A DNA stretch of 44,463 nt, taken from positions 120,077 through 164,539 of the forward strand of contig NW_019775650.1 in assembly GCF_001039355.2 (NCBI RefSeq). The letters are read 5' to 3'. The notes below the pieces were generated by a model that had not been told where the DNA came from, made no database searches, and saw nothing but the letters and a program-made list of their open reading frames with translations. This document shows, piece after piece, positions 15,201 through 22,668 of the stretch. Position 1 is the stretch's first letter; each line of letters starts with the position of its first letter. Made by a program: the position numbers and the translations under genes. Source of the stretch: Lingula anatina (Eukaryota; Brachiopoda; Lingulata; Lingulida; Lingulidae).

Positions 15201-16733
15201 TATGAAATATATTATAACCCTGTGTGGTTCTGATATTGTTTTCTCTCTATATTCCAGGAAGAGTGTAATGGCTATAGACAGTGTGTATGTGTGTGGAGTC
15301 TAGTTATATACCAGTACAGCTAAGATGTTATATATGATTTCCCTGTGTGATGCTGATATTTTCTTCTCTCTCTTCCAGGAAGAGTGTAATGGCTATGGAC
15401 AGTGTGTATGTGGAGTATGTCAGTGTAGACTGGAGTCAGGACACTCTGGACCCACATGTGAGGACTGCCCTGTGAGTATTATAATAATTGTTATTGTTAT
15501 AATTATTATTTCTTCTTCTTTTATTATTACTATATATATTCCAAAACTATGTGAAATTTTCAAACTAGAGAATTCAATTTTATTCGAGTGCATGTCTCTA
15601 AGTTAAAAAAAAACAAATTATTTTCATCTTTTTTCCTAACTTATATATTTCGGTGGGATTCATTGAGAGAGATAATGGATGATACTTACTATTTTTGTCA
15701 CAAATGTGTGCTGTTTAATATATATCCATTGTACTGCATTCCATTTCAGAGATTTTAGAACTATAGCATATAACTGTAAGACTACGTATTCTAGCTATGT
15801 CCAGGACTACATGAGGAAACCAATTATGAAGACTATATGTAATTTTATGTAACATACATTGTATATGGATTCTGGATTCTGCAGACAATATGTAATATCA
15901 TATAACATATAACTATAATGTATAACACTTGTATAATATTTCAGACTTGTCAAGGACTGAGTGAAGAAACCAAGCTGTGTGTCCAGTGTAACAGACTTCT
16001 ATTCTGGAGACAATATGTAATATCATATAACTTAATGTGTAATACTTCTGTAGTATTTCAGACATGTCCAGGACTATGTGAGGAAACCAAGCTGTGTGTC
16101 CAGTGTACAGCATTCAATTCTGGAGACAATATGTAATATCATATAACTATCATGTATAACTCTACTGGACCTTTATATTTCAGACATGTCCAGGGCTATG
16201 TGAGGAAACCAAGCTGTGTGTCCAGTGTACAGCATTCAATTCTGGAGAATACTCCCCAGAGTACTGCAAGGCTAACTGTACCAATATAGAGATGGTCCCA
16301 GATGTGCAGAGTGAGTGGTTCAGTTGTGATAATTTTTTTCTTACTAAAGGGGGATAACACTGCAGTCCTTTTTGGAATAGATTGTGGCCTAGTTTATTCA
16401 CTGTTTAGAGACATTTTGTATCATAGTAATGGTTTCACTTAAATCATTGTTTAACTTAACCAAACTGTGCAGAAAATTATTTTACTACGAGAGAAAAGAC
16501 ACTTAGAGAAATGAACCACATGTTACATACCCCAAATATTACTGAGAAATGGAGATTGAAGATTAATGTTTTTGCTCCCCCCCCCCTCCCCTCTGCTGTC
16601 ATAGTTATCTGTTTGGTCCAGTTTTCTGTATATCTTATTATGAGCATCATGTACATTCACTGAGCTTTATCACTCATTGGTACACTGTAGGTGGATAGAG
16701 TCCTGTATTGTGCAAACAAATGTGGAATAACCA

Positions 16734-16778
<45 letters not shown>

Positions 16779-16787
16779 GGGTTTGGG

Positions 16788-16830
<43 letters not shown>

Positions 16831-17053
16831 TAATTTTATTTAGTTCCTATTTCAAATTGAAAAGACATTGCAATGTGTTTAGTAAATATCATACCTCATT
16901 TTCCCCAAGTTTAAAAGATTGTTGCATCATATTACCAGGTCTTGGTATGTCTGTCTTTTATAAAACCATCATGGTATGCTGGGCTGTTTTCTTAGATTTT
17001 AGAGACTAACCCCCTGGTGTGACAGATGTAGGTGTGCANTTTTTTTTTTTTTT

Positions 17054-17101
<48 letters not shown>

Positions 17102-17528
17102 AGGCATTGGGTGTTTTTTATTTATTTATTTATTTATTTTATTACTTTTTTGTGAGGAATCATATGAAGTTTTTTTTCTTTCTTCAGAGTACAGTGATGA
17201 GAAGATAAAATTCTGCCAGTTCAAAGATGATGATGACTGTGAATTTTACTACAACTATGAGTATGTGGGCAACAAGAAGAATATCTACATCAAAGTACAA
17301 CAAACGAAAGGTTGGTTTTAAAATGGATCTTTGAATTGGTAGTTGTGAATTATTTTGATGCATGCAGTATTTAAAAGTGACATAGAAAAATAATTTTATT
17401 ACCTTCAGAATAAATTGATGAAATAAAAAAGCAGAAGAAAAAATAATTTAAGAAAATAAAAGTACAATGAAAACTTTAAAAAGCAAACAAAATACTTAGA
17501 AAAAAATGAGTCATGACTATGTATGGTA

Positions 17529-17571
<43 letters not shown>

Positions 17572-18548
17572 TAGGATGCCAGTTTATCAAACATAAAGCA
17601 CACTTTTAAGGTAAATTCTTATTTATAGTCTAACTTCACTACAGACTATCAACTATCTTCATTCAATTTTATTATAAAAAAAAAACAAACTCCACCATAG
17701 CTCTCACATTAATCTATCTCCAGCCTGCCCCGCACAGGCCAATGTATTAGCCATAGTACTGGGAGTGATAGCAGCAATTGTAGCTATAGGACTGACTATA
17801 CTGCTGATCTGGAAGATACTTACCACCATTAACTTCACATTAATCTATTTCCAGCTTGTCCTGCCGAGGCCAATGTATTAGCCATAGTACTGGGAGTGAT
17901 AGCAGGGATTGTAGCTATAGGACTGGCTATACTGCTGATCTGGAAAATACTTACCACCATTAACTTCACATTAATCTATTTCCAGCTTGTCCTGCCCAGG
18001 CCAATGTATTAGCCATAGTACTGGGGGTGATAGCAGGGATTGTAGCTATAGGACTGGCTATACTGCTGATCTGGAAGATACTTACCACCATTAATGACAG
18101 GAGAGAGTTCGCCAAGTTTGAGAAGGAGAGAGAGCAGGCGAAATGGGATACTGTAAGTTAAAGAAGAAAGGAGAAATATTGTGGGTAGTGTGGAGGAGGG
18201 GGGGGGGGGAGGGGGGTTAAAATGCTGGTGAAGTAGAAAGGAGATGAACTGTTTTTCTCTAAAGTCACATTAATTTTATGGTTAATTTAAACCACAGTGG
18301 AGCTCAAGAGTTCTAATCATGGTAATTTAATATGATGAATCCATTAAATAAATGACATCTTAAATATATTTAAATATTCACTTGAATTCAGATGAATGGC
18401 AAATTATAATTATTTATTGTAATTGTTATCAATGGTTCAATTTTTAATTGAACATATCATTTTTTCCTCTCTTCAGGCTGAAAATCCCATCTTCAAACAA
18501 GCCACTTCCACATTCAAGAATCCCACATATGAGGGACAGAAAAGCTGA
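6012..18548 (+). CDS. ITGB: Integrin beta subunit, complete 22-exon coding region (797 residues)
   Basis: Type I membrane adhesion receptor subunit that pairs with an integrin alpha chain and links extracellular ligands to talin and actin. Joining 22 exons with GT-AG introns gives 2394 nt with consistent phases: signal peptide 1-24, PSI 25-60s, beta-I domain from about 120 to 360, hybrid, I-EGF1-4 about 474-635, beta-tail 636-718, membrane span about 725-749, tail 750-797. MIDAS D149-x-S151-x-S153, D279 and E248 are present, as are SyMBS residues N243, D245, P247 and D188. The ADMIDAS Asp pair is replaced by I156-H157. The tail carries NDRREF, NPIF (777-780) and NPTY (789-792), so talin-type PTB binding is expected; the first NPxY Tyr is Phe and cannot be phosphorylated. 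Length fits the family. Exons 14, 15, 16, 18, 19 and 21 are preceded by truncated tandem copies of their acceptor side. Family certain; subtype unclear. Confidence 0.96.
6423..6523 (+). CDS. ITGB: Integrin beta coding exon 2: PSI domain, first part
   Basis: Residues 24-57 hold the Cys pattern C-x5-C-x2-C-x7-C-x2-C with WCKEQ, as in integrin PSI domains. Acceptor ACCTCAG, donor CAA|GTGAGT. Confidence 0.94.
6973..7092 (+). CDS. ITGB: Integrin beta coding exon 3: PSI domain, second part
   Basis: Residues 58-97. It contains [16 protein letters not shown], the conserved RC...L...GC segment of the PSI fold. Acceptor TTCTAG, donor AAG|GTGCAT. Confidence 0.94.
7401..7482 (+). CDS. ITGB: Integrin beta coding exon 4: hybrid domain, N-terminal strand
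   Basis: Residues 98-124, with [14 protein letters not shown] matching the conserved QLxPQ...LRP strand before the beta-I domain. Acceptor TTCATCAG, donor AA|GTAAGT. Confidence 0.94.
7523..7690. repeat. Degenerate intronic minisatellite (about 67-bp unit)
   Basis: The phrase AAAATGGGTG followed by a partly conserved GAAGCAGGTTC recurs at about 7524, 7591 and 7657, giving roughly 65-67-bp units that have diverged. It lies in the intron between coding exons 4 and 5. Confidence 0.6.
7787..7918 (+). CDS. ITGB: Integrin beta coding exon 5: beta-I domain with MIDAS
   Basis: Residues 125-168. [15 protein letters not shown] is the integrin MIDAS strand (D149, S151, S153). The next residues are NIHREKL where most beta chains have KDDLxxx, so both ADMIDAS Asp are missing. 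Donor TCT|GTAAGT. Confidence 0.96.
8031..8127 (+). CDS. ITGB: Integrin beta coding exon 6: beta-I domain
   Basis: [19 protein letters not shown] is strongly conserved in integrin beta chains; D188 in VDK is a SyMBS ligand. Acceptor TTTTTTCCAG, donor AAA|GTAAGG. Confidence 0.96.
8527..8577. repeat. (TA)n microsatellite
   Basis: A long TA run in the intron just upstream of coding exon 7. Confidence 0.95.
8607..8700 (+). CDS. ITGB: Integrin beta coding exon 7: specificity-determining loop
   Basis: [20 protein letters not shown] contains the disulfide-closed specificity loop (C-x5-C) followed by [11 protein letters not shown]. Acceptor TTTCCAG, donor TCT|GTAAGT. Confidence 0.95.
8932..9018 (+). 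CDS. ITGB: Integrin beta coding exon 8: SyMBS strand
   Basis: [20 protein letters not shown] is diagnostic for integrin beta. N243, D245, P247 and E248 supply metal ligands. Acceptor TTGTAG, donor GAG|GTGAGC. Confidence 0.97.
9598..9681 (+). CDS. ITGB: Integrin beta coding exon 9: beta-I domain
   Basis: [20 protein letters not shown] aligns with the conserved GWR...LL...TD...H strand; D279 completes the MIDAS set. Acceptor CATTACAG, donor TAT|GTATGT. Confidence 0.94.
9682..11685 (+). other. Two-kilobase integrin intron
   Basis: No exon-like segment was found between coding exons 9 and 10. It contains a CAGA-rich stretch around 9900-10030 and C-rich runs near 10680-10720. Confidence 0.7.
11686..11763 (+). 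CDS. ITGB: Integrin beta coding exon 10: beta-I domain
   Basis: [20 protein letters not shown] matches the conserved LAGIV.PNDG.CHL segment. Acceptor ATTACAG, donor CAG|GTGAGT. Confidence 0.96.
11900..11968. repeat. (CA)n(CT)n(CA)n microsatellite
   Basis: Dinucleotide run in the short intron before coding exon 11. Confidence 0.9.
12006..12191 (+). CDS. ITGB: Integrin beta coding exon 11: beta-I C-terminal part
   Basis: [30 protein letters not shown] and [13 protein letters not shown] follow the family pattern closely (residues 316-377). Acceptor CTGTAG, donor CAG|GTAAAG. Confidence 0.97.
12212..12251. repeat. (ATA)n microsatellite
   Basis: Trinucleotide run directly after the donor site of coding exon 11. 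Confidence 0.95.
12487..12563 (+). CDS. ITGB: Integrin beta coding exon 12: hybrid domain
   Basis: [20 protein letters not shown] resembles the hybrid strand after the beta-I domain. Acceptor TTTTAG, donor AGG|GTGAGT; the phase joins exactly to exon 13. Confidence 0.9.
12785..12836 (+). CDS. ITGB: Integrin beta coding exon 13: hybrid domain (52 nt)
   Basis: A short exon ([17 protein letters not shown]) between acceptor TTTTTTTAG and donor AGT|GTAAGA. It fits the Cys-rich loop position and keeps the frame from exon 12 into exon 14. Confidence 0.88.
13162..13194 (+). repeat. Truncated acceptor-side copy of integrin coding exon 14
   Basis: Bases 13138-13194 repeat 13221-13277 with substitutions, covering the intron end, the AG and the first 33 exon bases. 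The copy carries TAG where the real exon reads CAG and has no donor, so it is dead as an exon. Confidence 0.9.
13245..13403 (+). CDS. ITGB: Integrin beta coding exon 14: hybrid domain end and start of Cys-rich stalk
   Basis: Residues 421-473: [13 protein letters not shown], then [13 protein letters not shown], the C-x-C-x-C entry to the EGF stalk. Acceptor CGCCAG, donor GAG|GTATGT. Confidence 0.96.
13806..13866 (+). repeat. Truncated acceptor-side copy of integrin coding exon 15
   Basis: After TTCCAG, about 60 bases repeat the start of exon 15 almost exactly, then break into TA repeats with no donor. It sits 86 bp upstream of the real exon. Confidence 0.93.
13892..14031 (+). CDS. ITGB: Integrin beta coding exon 15: I-EGF1
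   Basis: [14 protein letters not shown] followed by GFAGRRCEC is the I-EGF Cys pattern. Acceptor TTTCAG, donor AAG|GTAACA. Confidence 0.95.
14201..14256 (+). repeat. Decayed acceptor-side copy of integrin coding exon 16
   Basis: GGCCCAATTCATACAGAC and the following bases match the start of exon 16 with many substitutions, then run into a GT microsatellite. A nearby TTCCAG at 14189-14194 may be the copied acceptor. Confidence 0.8.
14302..14444 (+). CDS. ITGB: Integrin beta coding exon 16: I-EGF2
   Basis: [20 protein letters not shown] then PLCEC is a complete I-EGF core; [14 protein letters not shown] begins I-EGF3. Acceptor TTTTCCAG, donor GGTG|GTGAGT. Confidence 0.96.
14823..14932 (+). CDS. 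ITGB: Integrin beta coding exon 17: I-EGF3
   Basis: [20 protein letters not shown] then SCPESKENC completes I-EGF3 and opens I-EGF4. Acceptor TATTCAG, donor GGG|GTAAGT. Confidence 0.96.
14933..15055. repeat. GT-rich microsatellite
   Basis: Interrupted GTGT/GCCT repeats starting at the donor site of coding exon 17. Reading frames across it are simple-sequence artefacts. Confidence 0.85.
15131..15302 (+). repeat. Two truncated copies of the acceptor side of integrin coding exon 18
   Basis: Copies start at 15131 and 15258, each after a CCAG acceptor and each carrying about 40 exon bases, followed by a shared CAGTACAGCTAAGATGT tail. Units are about 120-127 bp and include some 50 bp of intron. 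Neither has a donor; the 5' copy has decayed more. Confidence 0.92.
15379..15471 (+). CDS. ITGB: Integrin beta coding exon 18: I-EGF4
   Basis: [15 protein letters not shown] then SGPTCEDCP completes I-EGF4. Acceptor CTTCCAG, donor CCT|GTGAGT. Confidence 0.96.
15795..16132 (+). repeat. Three truncated copies of the acceptor side of integrin coding exon 19
   Basis: Copies begin at about 15795, 15945 and 16062, at spacings of 117-150 bp, each after a TTTCAG/TTCTAG acceptor. They become more similar to the real exon from left to right. The 15945 copy ends at a possible weak donor (GTAATA) after 72 nt without a stop, so it could in principle be a 24-codon cassette; the 16062 copy gives 71 nt and would shift the frame. 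Confidence 0.92.
16184..16310 (+). CDS. ITGB: Integrin beta coding exon 19: beta-tail domain
   Basis: [15 protein letters not shown] and [12 protein letters not shown] give the beta-tail Cys pattern. Acceptor TTTCAG, donor AGA|GTGAGT. Confidence 0.95.
16737..17100. repeat. Cluster of long poly(T) tracts with one ambiguous base
   Basis: Three very long T runs (about 16736-16776, 16791-16829, 17040-17100) and a single N at 17039. Length and order are probably unreliable because of sequencing or assembly slippage. Confidence 0.9.
17188..17310 (+). CDS. ITGB: Integrin beta coding exon 20: beta-tail domain, second half
   Basis: [20 protein letters not shown] matches the conserved C.F.D...C.F.Y.Y segment. 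Acceptor CTTCAG, donor AAAG|GTTGGT. Confidence 0.95.
17530..17569. repeat. (GT)n microsatellite
   Basis: Uninterrupted GT run in the intron before the transmembrane exon. Confidence 0.95.
17724..17985 (+). repeat. Two 131-bp truncated copies of the transmembrane exon
   Basis: Copies start at 17724 and 17855; the real exon starts at 17986, so the spacing is exactly 131 bp twice. Each carries an acceptor and the first ~104 exon bases, through TTACCACCATTAA, then passes straight into the next intron end without a donor. Read-through from the first copy meets TAG in the second. Near-identity implies very recent duplication or an assembly artefact. Confidence 0.95.
17986..18152 (+). CDS. ITGB: Integrin beta coding exon 21: transmembrane span and membrane-proximal tail
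   Basis: [20 protein letters not shown] is the membrane helix, followed by [26 protein letters not shown] corresponds to the HDRRE talin/alpha-contact motif with His to Asn. Acceptor TTTCCAG, donor ACT|GTAAGT. Confidence 0.97.
18477..18548 (+). CDS. ITGB: Integrin beta coding exon 22: cytoplasmic tail with NPIF and NPTY
   Basis: [20 protein letters not shown] plus QKS and TGA. Two NPx(Y/F) motifs with an intervening Ser/Thr cluster (talin and kindlin sites in the family). Acceptor CTCTTCAG. Confidence 0.97.
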   Translation, partial: AENPIFKQATSTFKNPTYEGQKS

Positions 18549-21500
18549 GCTAAGAGACCAAGATGAAAAATTACCAGAGACGCAAAGTAAATTGTAGTAA
18601 TTCCAGGAGAAAGTGCCATGTGTCGAGGAAAGGAAGTGATATTTATTGATGTTGCTGCACTAGCCTGTAGAAAATGCACATATTGGCACTGTGGTATGAT
18701 AAAATGCAAAATGTTAAAACTGAGTCATTTTGGCTGCTCAGAAAGTGAAGATGTCTCAGTTTGCTTCAGTTCATCATTGATTGGGTGTAATATTAGTTAT
18801 TTTGGCTAAAAATAGACATGATACTAAGCATGACTTAGGTGCTGTATGTGCATATAATGCTGAATTTCTTGATGATGTCACAGCTCTGGGACAAATAAGC
18901 AGCAGTCTTGAATACCTTTTTAGTGCATAAATTTATTTATTTACTCAAAAATTAAATGGTAGTTATGTACCATGAGTCTGAGAAAAAAAATTAGAAAATG
19001 GATGAATACAAAATTCAGATGACAGTCAACATTGAAAAAGTTTCAAGATTTTTTTTCACAAATATTCACTTTGATAAGTGACCAGTTGCCAAAGATTTGT
19101 AACATTTAGGTTCTGTGACTCTGGCACTGAATAGGGGAGATTATTTTCTGGCATTTTTATGTGAATTTTTGTTGCATTTAGATTATTTTCAAGTCTGTTA
19201 ACTTAGCAATGAATTGAATTTTTTTCATGTGGTCAGTCAAAAGTGGAAGGAAAAAAGAAAAATCGTAGAAAATTAGGATTAGTGTACTTTATGTACCCTT
19301 TATGTACTTAATGTACCCTATTCTTATTTAGATTATAATCATTATACTGGAAACCATGGGTTCAGTTGATGATTTTATCAGTTGTACGGGATTTTATTTG
19401 TAAATGCTGCTGAATTACATATTATCTCAATGTTAAAACTGCCTTTTAGGATTCAAACTATATAATTGTAACATATGCCAAAAAGTGGGTCTGTGTAAAT
19501 AGAACAGTCTCTGTGCTTTTTAGTTACTTGTAAGTAATATGTTTGTATTACCTGTGTATCTTATTGATCAAAGTAAAGATTCATAGCCTAGATAATCATT
19601 TAGATGAAGAAGTTATATTAATAAAATGTAATGAAATATTTTTCTTTGTGCAGAGTTTGTAATCAGAGAAAAGTTGCTATCAGATGAAATGGCATGATAT
19701 TATAACAGACATTGCTGAAAAGTCATTAAATTAGGCCTTGTATTAGATTTATTTACAATGTACTGTGACCTATACAATGTGCAATTGACACATTGCTTAT
19801 CACTATGTATACTGTTGGTAGGCTTAGCTGAATTTTTAATGCTGAAAGCTTTAATTGTATTGATAGTCGTGTGGTATCCCATGTGATGCTTGGTATATAT
19901 TTGTAGCCCAGACTTTGCTTAAAATTGACAAATGCAAAAAAAATTCTTATTACAAGTGTCAGTTGCCTTGTATTTAAGTAAGGATGATATTGTAACTGTT
20001 ATAACTGTTACAGTTGCTTAAATTTGCTTTCTATCATGTTGTTCAATTTTGGAACATTTGAACCAACTACAAATCAAGAGGTTTAAGTGATGAAAATGGT
20101 TAATAGTAAAAGTGTGCATGGCATTATGAAACATATTTTAAAGAAGTTTAGGTTTTTGTATGTCTCAGTGTATTTGCTAACATAAAGACATAAACACTCA
20201 GCCCAGAGATGTGTTGGCAACAATTCACCTGTAAAACTTTGCATTGAAGTCTTTAGGGTTCATTCTCAGTGTAACTGCCAGTAAGTAACTTTTACAGTGC
20301 ATTTAAACTGCCATATTATTATTTACATTGCTTTGTATTTGAATATTCATGTTTGCCTCAGGTCCTGAAATAAAGAAATATAGAACTTTTTAGGAAAAGG
20401 AAAGATGCACAGTAAGCATTAAATTCAAACACTCGAGTTTCGAGAGGTTTAAGAGAGTAAATTTTTCAAAAATGTGACAGTACCATTCTAATATTTTTGT
20501 TAACATAAACAGTATTCAATAAGGAGCAAGAAGAAACCTATTAAAATCTAAGACTTGGGGGCCACCCCTTTTAGATTTCCTTTACTTTCTTATTTGTTCA
20601 GTTCTTCATACATAAAATAAAACTTTGAGGTGTACTAATAAAGGTACTTATAGTCTGTTCATGGTCAAGTCTTTGGTATCTAGTACGGAGGTGTCTGGTT
20701 ACTAACTGGATGCAGGCACTTTCTATCACATATAACTGCCTTTTTGCATTTTCCTTATTTTATTAAGAAGATGTATATGATTTAATATTGTGCTGCAATT
20801 CAAGTGCCCTTTCAAAACACTTGTAAGGACTGGATATTAAATTAAAATTATTCTCTTCACTGTATGTTTTAAAAGCACAGTTTATAATGTAGAGAAATGT
20901 GCTAGTGAGCAGTTGTGGATGAATTTATTAAGTACCCATTAAAAATGTTGTGTTTGCTTTGCTATTTATATACACAGGAAAATGTAGTAAACGATATAGA
21001 CTGGACCTGTAGAGGCTAGATCTGTATTTATGGACCCAACAAAATATGTATTAGAATCTAAATGTTCTGTGTTCTGGTTTACATTATATGACCCAACTTT
21101 TTATCTATAAAATACTTTTTCTTTTGTGTAAACTAATAACATTTTGCATATTTAAAAACTTCCTGTAGGAATCTTTTTCAACCCATTGTAATTCCTCATT
21201 TTATTTTCCCTTATTTTTCATTCCATATATGTGTAGTGCATATGAATTATTATTTTTTGTACACATACGCAAGCAAGGAATTTGCGAAATGCTGTAACAA
21301 AATGTATCATGATTTGTAGTTTATCTTTTTTGTTGCATTTGTCCAAAATTTGAATTTATTTTAATTAAAGTTTCTCATCTGTGCTCAGTATGGCTATTAT
21401 ACTGATTACAGATGCATTGGTAATCCAATTAAAATTTTTTCGGAAAACAAGACTCGGTACTAACAGTGAGTAGTCCTTTTATGGTTTCACAGTTATATCA

Positions 21501-21600
21501 TTTTAATTAAGAAATTATAGAAATTGAAAAATCATTTCTCATTATATGCTTTTTTTCATAGGTCACAATTATAATATCATGTAAACTAATATTCAATAAA
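18549..21600 (+). other. Integrin 3' UTR and downstream region
   Basis: AT-rich, without coding potential. AATAAA hexamers occur near 20370 (GAAATAAAG), 20617 and 21595. Any could end the transcript; the last would give a UTR of about 3 kb. Confidence 0.5.
21595..21600 (+). terminator. Candidate polyadenylation signal (integrin)
   Basis: AATAAA on the plus strand. An AATAAA on the opposite strand (TTTATT at 21624-21629) lies 24 bp away and could serve the convergent SMARCAL1 gene. Confidence 0.35.
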
Positions 21601-21966
21601 ACAACTTTTCTTTACAAGCTGGTTTTATTTTGACTTCTGTCCAGTAAATTTGACTTTTTATCTCTCTTTTGTGGATGATTGTTGGAAACAAAGTTGTAAA
21701 GTAATGAATATCAACACAAGCAGAATGTAGCTAAACAAGTAATAAAGCAGATCCAGATATTTTCTGACAGTTTTCCCAATTATCTTTGTTTATCCAGCCT
21801 CCATTTTGCTGTCAATGTAAACTTAATAACCTAACTTTGATCGTCATATGTTCGCCCCTGTAAAGTTTAACTAAACAATCAAATTTTAAACATTGTACTC
21901 TTCAGTAACATGCCAACAAATTGCAATATGGCACCATGGTTCACATCCTGACACTGGTACCAAGTA

Positions 21967-22095
21967 NNNNNNNNNNNNNNNNNNNNNNNNNNNNNNNNNN
22001 NNNNNNNNNNNNNNNNNNNNNNNNNNNNNNNNNNNNNNNNNNNNNNNNNNNNNNNNNNNNNNNNNNNNNNNNNNNNNNNNNNNNNNNNNNNNNNN
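21967..22095. other. Assembly gap (129 N)
   Basis: A run of N followed by a C homopolymer, between the integrin 3' region and the SMARCAL1 3' end. Reading frames crossing it are meaningless. Confidence 0.99.
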
Positions 22096-22320
22096 CCACC
22101 CCCCCCCCCCCCCGAGTTCCAGAGGAGACAAGGAAACCCATTCCATGATAAAGTTGGTGCTCAGATCTCTGCCCTCCTTGTATACTCCAAAGGCCCCTGT
22201 TATCTTTAAGTTAACATACAGATATGTTGCCAGCCTCCTTAATTACACTGCATCATTAATGTGATATTTTCAAGACCCATCTGCCCTACTTCCTGGTTCT
22301 GTCCTTAGGCTGCCAGTTGT

Positions 22321-22668
22321 TCACCTTTCGCTGTGAGCTATTTTCACTTTTTTCTCTGCAGGTTCCTCCCATTCTTCGTCAAGTTCATCCAGCCAGTCAC
22401 CAGTTAGCTCTTCTTCCACACTCATCACATTGCCTTCCTCCTTCAGCCTCTCTGCTGCCAGCTGTTCCCCCTTTGCAGTGCTCTCCTTGCTGCCATTTGA
22501 TACAAACTGTAGCATGCTTCTTTGACCTCCAGAATGTTCAGATTTTTGATTGGATGAAGATGCCGCGGTTAGGTTGTGGGCAGTAACATTGTCTTGAACC
22601 TCTGAAATGTCACTTTCCTCCATGAAAGATTGTTCAAAATAGGAGAGGATATCTTTCTGTTTCTTGTC
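22321..22668 (-). CDS. SMARCAL1: SMARCAL1 terminal exon: acidic C-terminal tail
   Basis: Reads [20 protein letters not shown], then a low-complexity Ser/Glu-rich tail with [14 protein letters not shown], ending in TGA. Acceptor TTGTAG at 22669-22670 (minus). 115 codons plus stop. Confidence 0.88.
   Translation of the reverse strand, partial: DKKQKDILSYFEQSFMEESDISEVQDNVTAHNLTAASSSNQKSEHSGGQRSMLQFVSNGSKESTAKGEQLAAERLKEEGNVMSVEEELTGDWLDELDEEWEEPAEKKVKIAHSER

Noticed and set aside
21886-22264. Several reading frames across the N gap
   Set aside because: Their length comes from unknown bases.
22353-22586. Plus-strand frame after a TGCAG that looks like an acceptor
   Set aside because: It is the complement of the SMARCAL1 terminal exon, whose phase and sequence fit the family.
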